A DNA stretch of 64,000 nt from Myxococcota bacterium (lineage in GTDB: Bacteria; Myxococcota_A; UBA9160; SMWR01): assembly GCA_039030075.1 (NCBI GenBank), contig JBCCEW010000015.1:62001-126000 (forward strand), in the 5' to 3' direction. This document shows, in pieces, positions 16,979-23,682 of this stretch. Numbering within the stretch: the first letter of the stretch is position 1; each line of letters starts with the position of its first letter. Below the pieces are notes generated by a model. It did not search any database. It was not told the origin of the DNA and saw only the letters and a program-made list of their open reading frames with translations. The position numbers and the translations under genes were made by a program.

Positions 16979-18358
16979 TCATTCGATCTCGTATCCAAGG
17001 GCTCGGAGTTGTTTCAGGCTGAGATCGTCGATCTCGACCGTCGGAGCGTCGCCGGCCGACCACGCGACGCCGCGCGCCACTTCGTCGGCGGCCATCTGCT
17101 TCAGCCGCTCGACCTCCGGGTGGTCGATGGGCAGCGGCCGCTTCTCCCCAGGATCCGTGGCGAGGTCGTAGAGCTCGCTCTTCTCGGGATCGTTCACGTG
17201 GTAGACCATGCGGAGGTTGCCTTCGCGGAACGCCAGGATCGGGTCCGGCTCTTCGCTCATGCGGCCCCAGGTGCGGTCCAGAAAGTCCACACCGATGTCC
17301 GGGTGGTCTCCCGGGGCGTCGTTCGTCATTTCGGCGACGTACGAGCGCCCGTCCACCGGGGACAGCGGGGGCAGGTTGAGGAGGTCGAGGAGCGTCGGCC
17401 AAACATCCACGTTGTGGCTCGCTTCCTCGACCACAATGCCTGGTTCGAGGCGAAAGGGGAAGCTCAAGATGAACGGCGTGTAGGTGACTTCCGGGTGGAG
17501 ATCCCGGGCGTGACCCTCGCGGCCGTGCTCCCCGAAGGCCTCCCCGTGGTCCGACGCGATCACGATCAGCGTCTTCTCGCGAAGGCCGAGCTTCTCGAGC
17601 CCGCCGATCAGCGCCTGGACCTGCTTGTCGGTCCACAGGATGGAATTGTCGTAGAAGTCCGAGTAGCTCGTGCCGAAGACCGAGAGTTCCTCGACGGTCA
17701 CGTACTGGTGCACGTCCATCAGATGGACGTAGAGGAAGAACTTGCGGTCGGTGTTCGAGCGCAAGAACTCGAGCCCCGAGAAGACGAGGTCGATGTCTGT
17801 GCCGTCGATCCGGCCGGCGCGGGCTTCGCGTCGGAGCGACTTCGGCGCCTGCTGGCGGTAGGGGTTCACGTACATGTCGAACCCCTGGCCGAACTGGAAG
17901 TTGGGAGCGAGCCAACCGTTTCGCCAGATACCGGCCGTCGTGTAGCCGGCGGCCTTGAAGATCTCGGCGGGCGTGGTGGCTTCTTCGGCCAGCGCGTCCG
18001 CGAAGCGCTCGACGCCCGTGCGCAGCGGGTTCAGGCCCGTCCACAGCGACGCCATCGAGCACTTCGTCCACGACGACTGGGCGCGGTGCAGCGCGAAGCG
18101 CGCCCCGGTGTCGGCCAGGTAGTCCATGTAGGGACTGGTGTCGCGCTCGTACCCGTACGAACCCAGGCGATCGGATCGCAGGGTGTCGATCAGGATGAAC
18201 AGGACGTTCAGGTCATCCCGTTCTGCGAGCTTCTTGACGTCTTCGACCGTTCCCAGCGGGCGAGGATCCTGTTGGATCTCGAGCTGGTTCCAGACGTAGA
18301 GGAGCGCCAAGACGAGCACCGCCACGAGGGCGAACGCTCTCGACTTCAGAAGGTTCAC
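16979..18358 (-). CDS. Membrane-anchored sulfatase-fold hydrolase with Thr at the nucleophile position
   Basis: 459 residues from a GTG at 18358. A membrane anchor (residues 8-24) is followed by an alkaline-phosphatase-superfamily domain. Metal and catalytic motifs: ILIDTLRSD (Asp58), SSWTKCSMASLWTG, YVHLMDVHQYV and ASDHGEAFGEHG near residue 267. Classical sulfatases have Cys or Ser in C/S-x-P-x-R for formylglycine. Here Thr98 takes that place and the Arg is Met, as in the Thr-type phospho- and sulfo-hydrolases or transferases of the superfamily. Formylglycine maturation is therefore not expected. It is the first gene of the operon with the TonB-dependent receptor and probably faces the periplasm. 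The substrate may be a sulfate, phosphate or phosphonate ester. Confidence 0.87.
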   Translation of the reverse strand: MNLLKSRAFALVAVLVLALLYVWNQLEIQQDPRPLGTVEDVKKLAERDDLNVLFILIDTLRSDRLGSYGYERDTSPYMDYLADTGARFALHRAQSSWTKCSMASLWTGLNPLRTGVERFADALAEEATTPAEIFKAAGYTTAGIWRNGWLAPNFQFGQGFDMYVNPYRQQAPKSLRREARAGRIDGTDIDLVFSGLEFLRSNTDRKFFLYVHLMDVHQYVTVEELSVFGTSYSDFYDNSILWTDKQVQALIGGLEKLGLREKTLIVIASDHGEAFGEHGREGHARDLHPEVTYTPFILSFPFRLEPGIVVEEASHNVDVWPTLLDLLNLPPLSPVDGRSYVAEMTNDAPGDHPDIGVDFLDRTWGRMSEEPDPILAFREGNLRMVYHVNDPEKSELYDLATDPGEKRPLPIDHPEVERLKQMAADEVARGVAWSAGDAPTVEIDDLSLKQLRALGYEIE

Positions 18359-18466
18359 GCGCTTGTCGAACTCCCCAGAACGGACCGCAACGGCGGATCC
18401 TGCACGAAGGGAGCCAGAGGGTCAAGTACGCGTGATCGATCGCGCGATGCGCCCGACCCGAGAACG

Positions 18467-18492
18467 GGGCGCCGGCCGGGGGCCGGGCGCCC
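18467..18492 (-). terminator. GC-rich hairpin after the TPR lipoprotein gene
   Basis: An almost perfect stem (arms of 11-12 bases with one bulge, three-base loop) lies three bases past the stop of the minus-strand gene 18496-20970. It lacks the usual U tract, so it may be only an attenuator or an mRNA 3' stabiliser. It separates that gene from the sulfatase operon. Confidence 0.4.
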
Positions 18493-18495
18493 GGA

Positions 18496-20970
18496 TCAAC
18501 CCTCCGGCGCGGGGCGCAATGCGTCGAGTGCGGCGCGCGTCTGCTCGGCTTCCGGGAACTCGCCCATCGCCAGTGCGGTCTCGAAGCTGCGGATCGCGGC
18601 GTCCTGGTCGCCCGCGTCGGCGAGCGCCGAACCGATGCGGTAGAGCCCGCCGGGACGCCCGCCGCTCAGCGACGCGGCGCGTCGTAGCGACTGGACGGCC
18701 GCCTGGGTCTCTTCGCGCGCCAGCTGGACGCGGCCCAGGGTCTCGAACGCGTCGGGACCCGGATCGGCGAAGAAGATCGAGGCCTGTTGGGCGTCGCGCA
18801 GGGTCTCGTCGCCGTGATCGCCGCCCTCGAGGCGGAGCGCGGCGAGCTGCTGGGCGGCGCGCCCCTCCCACGGCTGGTCTATCAGGAGCTCGCGCAGCCG
18901 CGTGGTGGCCCGATCGTGGTTCCCAGCGCCGATCCACATCTCGGCGAGCGCGTAGATCGGTGTCGGGTCGCGCGGATCCGCATCGAAGGCCGCTTCGTAG
19001 CCGGTGCTCGCCGCTTCGAGCTTCCCGTCTTCGCGGTCGAGCTGCGCCCGCGCCATCAACGCCTGCTTGTGTTCGGCGTCGATCGCCAGGGCGCGCTCCA
19101 ACGCCCCGCGTCCATCGGCGGGCCGCTCGAGCAGAACGAGTGCCACCCCGTGAAGCGCCTGCACGTCGGCGACGTCCGGATGCGCCTCGACCACCTTCTC
19201 GACCCGCGGCAGTCCCTCCTCGGCTCGCCCGAGTCGCGCCATGCGCTCGAACCAGGCGGCGAGGGCTTCGATGTTCGCGACGTCGTCGAGCTCGATCGTG
19301 ACGTCCTTCTCGAGGAACTCGAGGGCGCGCTCCGGGCCGTTCAGGGCGTCGAGGTCGCGCGCCTGGTCGGCCACGGCCTCGCCGACCCGGTTGTGGTTGA
19401 CCGCCAGGCCCGAGCGGGCGGCGCCGAGCACCTCGTTGTTCCCCACCCGCGCCGCCAGCCGTGCCTGCACGCGCAGCGCCTGGATGTCATCGGGGTGACC
19501 GAGCATGTGGTAGTTCAGCGGATCGAGCGCGAGCTTCGGCTCCCCCCGCGCGGTGTGGACCCGCGCGAGGACGAAACCCGCGTCGGTCGCCGACGAATCG
19601 GCGCGCAGGGAATTCCGGAGGTGTTCGATGGCGCGGCCGTCTTCCCCGAGGCGGAGCGCGGCGATCCCCGCCAGGTAGCGGGCGCCCGCGTTCGATGGGA
19701 AGGCGCGGAAGGCCTCTTCCCAGACGTCGAGGGCCTCGGCGAGCTGACCCTGTTCGTAGAGCAGGCGCGCTTCGAGCAGACCGTCGAGGGACTTCTCGGT
19801 GAGCTTCGACTGCATCTCGCGGGCGCGTTCGTAGTCGCCGTTGATGGCCATGACGATCGCGCTCTCGAACAGGTGCTGTTCCGGGATGCGCGCGTAGTCG
19901 AAGTTGGCGCTGTCGACCGGATGGCGGGCGAACGCACCGAGTAGCTGGTCCGAGGCTCGCTTCGCGCCCGGCAGGTCGTCCTCGTCGATCAGGAAGTTGC
20001 GGAGCAGGAGCCAGCTCTTCGGGGTTTGCAGGCGATCCGCCGCGTCCTCGAGCATCTTCCGCGCTTCATCCCGCTCGCCCATGTCGGCGAGCCGCACCGA
20101 GATGGCGCGGAACAACTCCATGTCGTTCGGTCGTTCCTCGGCTTTCGTGCGCAGGATCTCGAGGGCGCGCTCGGGCTTGCGAACCGCGTCGAAGAACTCG
20201 ACCGCCGTCAGGAAGACCGCCTGGCTCTCGGGGTGATCGGCCAGACACGCTTCGATCTTCGCTTCCGCCGCTTCCTCTTCGCCGCGGCTGCGCTCGAGCC
20301 CGGCCTCTCGCGTGCACAGGAGCGCGAAGGCGTGGTCGCCGATGTCGTCGCGCGCTTCGACTGCCGTCCGGAGCGCTTTCAGCTCCGACGCGGCGTCGTC
20401 GAATCGCTCGAGGTCGACGAGCGCGCTGAACTTCTGCTCGCGCAGATTCAGTTCGTCGGGGAAGGCCGCGATCAGCAGGTCGAGATCCTCGATGGCCTCC
20501 GGGTTGTCGCGGTTCTGCTGGCGTGCGCGCAGACGGAGCCGGACCGCCTCCTTGTTGTCCGGTTCGATGGCGAGGATGCGCTCGGCAGCGCGGACGGCGT
20601 CGTGGTTGTTGTTCGTGTTCACCAACGAATGGGCCAGCGCCATGTTGGCCGGCACGGCGTAGTCCGGGTGGGAGGCCGCGCGGCGTAGAGGCCAGGCCGC
20701 CAGGCTGGGCTGTTGATTGGTGATCAGCGCCCGGCCGTACATCAGGTTGATCTGCGGATCGTCCGGATTCTTCTCCACGGCCTCCCGCAGGATCTCGAGC
20801 GCCGGATCGAGCTCGCCGGCCTTGATCAGCTCGCGCGCCTGCTCCGCGGGGTCGGTTCCGCAGGCGATCGCCCCCAGCAGCGGGATCAGGGCGCAGATCA
20901 GTGCGAAGAGGCGGCTCCCCCGGGGATTCCGATGCCCCTCGGGGACCGCGGTTCGTGACGTCTCGGACAT
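18496..20970 (-). CDS. Large TPR-repeat lipoprotein, possibly PEP-CTERM-system related
   Basis: 824 residues. A basic N-terminus and hydrophobic segment lead to a lipobox ending at Cys37 (LLGAIACG). The rest is a continuous array of TPR units, for example ALEILREAVEKNPDDPQIN near residue 56, AERILAIEPDNKEAV and ALERALAIDAEHKQAL. Architecture and length resemble PrsT, the TPR lipoprotein of exosortase/PEP-CTERM loci. A PEP-CTERM substrate gene lies divergently at 21187, which supports a link, but no exosortase or polysaccharide genes are in the window. The start ATG at 20970 follows a run of A residues and a weak GAG. The outer-membrane or periplasmic location is inferred from the lipobox. Confidence 0.85.
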   Translation of the reverse strand: MSETSRTAVPEGHRNPRGSRLFALICALIPLLGAIACGTDPAEQARELIKAGELDPALEILREAVEKNPDDPQINLMYGRALITNQQPSLAAWPLRRAASHPDYAVPANMALAHSLVNTNNNHDAVRAAERILAIEPDNKEAVRLRLRARQQNRDNPEAIEDLDLLIAAFPDELNLREQKFSALVDLERFDDAASELKALRTAVEARDDIGDHAFALLCTREAGLERSRGEEEAAEAKIEACLADHPESQAVFLTAVEFFDAVRKPERALEILRTKAEERPNDMELFRAISVRLADMGERDEARKMLEDAADRLQTPKSWLLLRNFLIDEDDLPGAKRASDQLLGAFARHPVDSANFDYARIPEQHLFESAIVMAINGDYERAREMQSKLTEKSLDGLLEARLLYEQGQLAEALDVWEEAFRAFPSNAGARYLAGIAALRLGEDGRAIEHLRNSLRADSSATDAGFVLARVHTARGEPKLALDPLNYHMLGHPDDIQALRVQARLAARVGNNEVLGAARSGLAVNHNRVGEAVADQARDLDALNGPERALEFLEKDVTIELDDVANIEALAAWFERMARLGRAEEGLPRVEKVVEAHPDVADVQALHGVALVLLERPADGRGALERALAIDAEHKQALMARAQLDREDGKLEAASTGYEAAFDADPRDPTPIYALAEMWIGAGNHDRATTRLRELLIDQPWEGRAAQQLAALRLEGGDHGDETLRDAQQASIFFADPGPDAFETLGRVQLAREETQAAVQSLRRAASLSGGRPGGLYRIGSALADAGDQDAAIRSFETALAMGEFPEAEQTRAALDALRPAPEG

Positions 20971-21186
20971 TTTTTTCTCGACCTCGGAGAGCCCGCCGGC
21001 ATAAAATCAGTGCCGACTGACAACTGGGGATGGCGCGCCCGCAGGCTAGTACCGCATTTGGTTGCGGATCCTACTGGGCTGGAACGTGCCGACCCGCCCG
21101 TTGCGAAGGTCGCGGCGAGCGGAAAACGGTCTCGATGCATAACACCATCGGACCATCTTGGGTTCATCGTAATCATGAGGAAATCG

Positions 21187-22320
21187 ATGAAGACGAATCA
21201 CTTAGTAGCACTGTGCGCGCTCGCGCTCGCCGCGATCGCCATGCCGGCCACGGCCGCGATCGTCGAGTTCGACTCGACCACGACGGCGGGTCTCGGCGAC
21301 GGCGGTAACCCGGCGACGCTCGACGTCTCGCCGAACGGTCTGCCGATCTGCAACATGGGGCTTCAGCCCCACCTGAACGCTTCGCTCCCGGGCCACGGCT
21401 TCGCCGATCTCGGCACGGTCGCGCCGCGTTCGCTGATGGCGGTTCGCCCGTTCAAGTACGGCACGGCCGGCGCCACGACCGGTAACGCCACGATCATGGC
21501 GCGCCCCGGTAACGCGGGCGTCAACGGTCTCCCGCAGTACGTGTCGAGCACCTGCAACATCCCGTTCCCGACCGCGTTCCTGCCGGCGATTCTCGCCGGT
21601 CGTACGCAGTTCTCGCGCCTGACGGCTCCGGCCGACAACGCGATTACGACGACCACGACGGCGATGGGCAAGATGAACTTCATGGTCACGACCATGGGTC
21701 TCGAGCCGCATCACCTCCGCGCGGGCGGCGGTCCCGGCAACTTCACGTTCATGGTCCCCACGGTCTTCTCGCCGATGCAGACGATCATGGGCACGGCCGG
21801 CGCCAACACCTTCGGTGGTGGCTGGCGTGGGTCGGGCGGTGGTCGCGTGAACCTGGCCGTGAACGCGGCGCCTGGCGTCGTGATCTCCGGCTACTGGCTC
21901 ACCGGTCCCCGGAAGCTCGGTCACAACGACCCGGTGAACACCCAGCTCGTGACCCAGTCCGGTCTCTTCACGAACCTGGCGACGATGGGCGTGGCTCCGG
22001 TCACCCTGCGCGTCTGGAACGCCCGCTTCACGACGGGCATGGTGAAGGCCGAGGACAACGGCGGTCAGTTCATCACGATCCGCACCCAGACGGGCGCCGA
22101 CAACCGGTCGGGCGCGTCCTCGAGCATGGGTACCCTCCTGCTCGTGACGCCCTGGACGGCGAGCCTGATCCCGTTCCTGGGCGGCGCTGCGAACCTGTAC
22201 TTCGGTGGTACGGGTACGACGCGCTTCGAGTTCCTGCCTGAGCCCGGCCCCACGGCCCTGCTCGCGGCGGGCGTCCTCGGCGTGTTCGCGCTCCACCTGG
22301 TGGCGCGACGCCGCAAGTAA
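21187..22320 (+). CDS. PEP-CTERM sorting domain protein
   Basis: 377 residues from the ATG at 21187 with AGGA five bases upstream; an ATG at 21175 would place the Shine-Dalgarno inside the gene. The signal peptide is MKTNHLVALCALALAAIAMPATA. The mature protein is rich in Thr, Gly, Asn and Met (many TTTTTAMG-type runs) without a recognised domain, as is usual for exosortase substrates. The C-terminus carries the tripartite sorting signal: LPEPGPTALL, a hydrophobic helix, then the basic tail RRRK. It is probably cut by an exosortase and displayed or secreted. Its codons favour C-ending forms strongly, suggesting high expression. A strong terminator follows 36 bases after the stop. Confidence 0.9.
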   Translation: MKTNHLVALCALALAAIAMPATAAIVEFDSTTTAGLGDGGNPATLDVSPNGLPICNMGLQPHLNASLPGHGFADLGTVAPRSLMAVRPFKYGTAGATTGNATIMARPGNAGVNGLPQYVSSTCNIPFPTAFLPAILAGRTQFSRLTAPADNAITTTTTAMGKMNFMVTTMGLEPHHLRAGGGPGNFTFMVPTVFSPMQTIMGTAGANTFGGGWRGSGGGRVNLAVNAAPGVVISGYWLTGPRKLGHNDPVNTQLVTQSGLFTNLATMGVAPVTLRVWNARFTTGMVKAEDNGGQFITIRTQTGADNRSGASSSMGTLLLVTPWTASLIPFLGGAANLYFGGTGTTRFEFLPEPGPTALLAAGVLGVFALHLVARRRK

Positions 22321-22356
22321 GGAGCGGAAACGCTTCCTCACTTGAGGATCGATCTT

Positions 22357-22387
22357 GAGGCCCGGGTGGCATCGCCACCCGGGCCTC
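22357..22387 (+). terminator. Perfect 14-bp hairpin terminator after PEP-CTERM gene
   Basis: GAGGCCCGGGTGGC pairs perfectly with its complement across an ATC loop, followed by TCTTCGTT. It is the strongest stem-loop I saw in the window and sits 36 bases after the PEP-CTERM gene's stop. Confidence 0.85.
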
Positions 22388-22487
22388 TCTTCGTTCGAGG
22401 GCAGGGGCGGCTCCACCCGCACGCGAGTGGCGCTTTCCAAACGCCTGCCGTCGTCCGCATGCTAGGCTGCGGCCCTGGAGGTCTTGG

Positions 22488-22766
22488 ATGCATCGATTTC
22501 GCCGTTGCCAAGCCGTGCTCGTCGCACTCTTCCTGCTGGTGGCCACCGCCACTCCGAGTACGGCGCGCGCCGCCGAGGCCGGGCCCGTAATCTACGACCT
22601 CGTGCTGATCCGCCCTGTCACGGCGGCCCATACATTATTGGGCCTGGTCATGTTCGTTCCCGCCGGGTTGCTGTCGCTGCCGAGCGGTGGGGTCAAGGAC
22701 GCCTGGGCCACGTTCGTCTATGCGCCGTCGATCGACGCCTTCCAGCGCCCGCTCGGAGAGTTCTAG
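22488..22766 (+). CDS. Small exported or membrane protein, unknown
   Basis: 92 residues with good GGAGG seven bases before the ATG. A signal peptide (LVALFLLVATATPSTARAA) is followed by a short mature part with one hydrophobic stretch (HTLLGLVMFVPAGLLSLP) and a C-terminal PSIDAFQRPLGEF. It may be a small lipid-associated or inner-membrane periplasmic protein. It precedes the transglutaminase-like lipoprotein by 52 bases on the same strand and is probably co-transcribed. No family recognised. Confidence 0.7.
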   Translation: MHRFRRCQAVLVALFLLVATATPSTARAAEAGPVIYDLVLIRPVTAAHTLLGLVMFVPAGLLSLPSGGVKDAWATFVYAPSIDAFQRPLGEF

Positions 22767-22818
22767 GCGGAAGCAGGGAGCCTTCGGCCCGCCGCGGCGG
22801 GCGCTCCTTCCCGGTGCA

Positions 22819-23682
22819 ATGGCGCTCTGGGTGTGGGTCACGGGCTGTGCACTCGCGGGCCCGCTGGGTCCGCCGCTCGCCTATCCGCCGGGCGCCCTGC
22901 GGGTGGCCCTCGCGGAGCGGACCAGTCCGGAAGACGCCGCGGAGATCGGTGTGGCCTTCGAGGTGCCCGGCGACGCCGTCGCGCGTGCGCGCTGGGAAGT
23001 CGCGCGCGCAGCCCCCGGTACCGAGCGGATCCGGGCGCTGGTCGGGTTGCTCACGAAGCCCGAGCCCGAAGGCTTCGGCCTGCGGTACCGCTGGTCCTCG
23101 ACCACCAGCGCGTCGGAGGCCCTGGCCCGGGGCGAGGGAAACTGTCTGTCGCTGGCGTCGGTCCTCGTGGGCCTGGCGCGCGGTCTGGAATGGAAGGCCT
23201 TCTACGGCGAGGCGGGCGACCCGCGGCCGGAGGAGACGCTGTCCGAGTCGCTCGTCGTGCAAGCGGATCACATGGTCGTCGTCGTCGAGGCCGAAGGCGC
23301 CCGCATGATCGTCGATTTTCTCGGGCCGATCGAAGGTCGTCCGGTCCAGATCATCGACGACCTCGCTGCCACGGCGCATTTCGTCAACAACCGCGCGCTC
23401 GAGCAGGTGCTCGCTGCCCAGGCTTCGGGACAGGATGTTCCCTGGGACGAAGTGCTCGCTCGGTTCTCGCTGGCCACGCGGATCGATCCGCGATCGGCGC
23501 GGGCCTGGAACAACGTGGGCCTGGCGTTGGCGCGGCTCGGTCGCGAGCCCGAAGCGCGGAAGGCCTACCTCCGCGCCCGTTTGCTGGACGAACGGCTGGG
23601 GTCGCCGTTGCGCAACCTGGCGGTCCTCGAGACCCGCAGCGCGGCGGGCGCCCAGCCGAGCGTGGTGCCGCTCCCGCGCTAA
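22819..23682 (+). CDS. Transglutaminase-like lipoprotein with TPR tail
   Basis: 287 residues from the ATG at 22819, chosen because MALWVWVTGC makes a short lipoprotein signal; an upstream ATG (22720) overlaps the previous gene. The core has the three motifs of the transglutaminase-like cysteine-protease fold: GEGNCLSLASV (Cys), ADHMVVVV (His) and MIVDFLGP (Asp). A TPR unit follows near the end (RSARAWNNVGLALARLGREPEARKAY, described by its ends RSAR and KAY). Similar Cys-His-Asp plus TPR proteins belong to the SirB1-like group, whose activity is not established. Its stop abuts the stop of the convergent dehydrogenase gene with no spacer. Confidence 0.75.
   Translation: MALWVWVTGCALAGPLGPPLAYPPGALRVALAERTSPEDAAEIGVAFEVPGDAVARARWEVARAAPGTERIRALVGLLTKPEPEGFGLRYRWSSTTSASEALARGEGNCLSLASVLVGLARGLEWKAFYGEAGDPRPEETLSESLVVQADHMVVVVEAEGARMIVDFLGPIEGRPVQIIDDLAATAHFVNNRALEQVLAAQASGQDVPWDEVLARFSLATRIDPRSARAWNNVGLALARLGREPEARKAYLRARLLDERLGSPLRNLAVLETRSAAGAQPSVVPLPR

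Noticed and set aside
15141-17171. Plus-strand frame of 676 codons opposite the TonB-dependent receptor
   Set aside because: Val/Glu/Ala-rich antisense reading with no domain; the opposite strand encodes a complete receptor.
13333-18071. A single 1234-codon reading frame joining sulfatase and TonB receptor
   Set aside because: Upstream of 16907 it runs out of frame through the sulfatase gene; the receptor signal peptide with a Shine-Dalgarno sets the true start.
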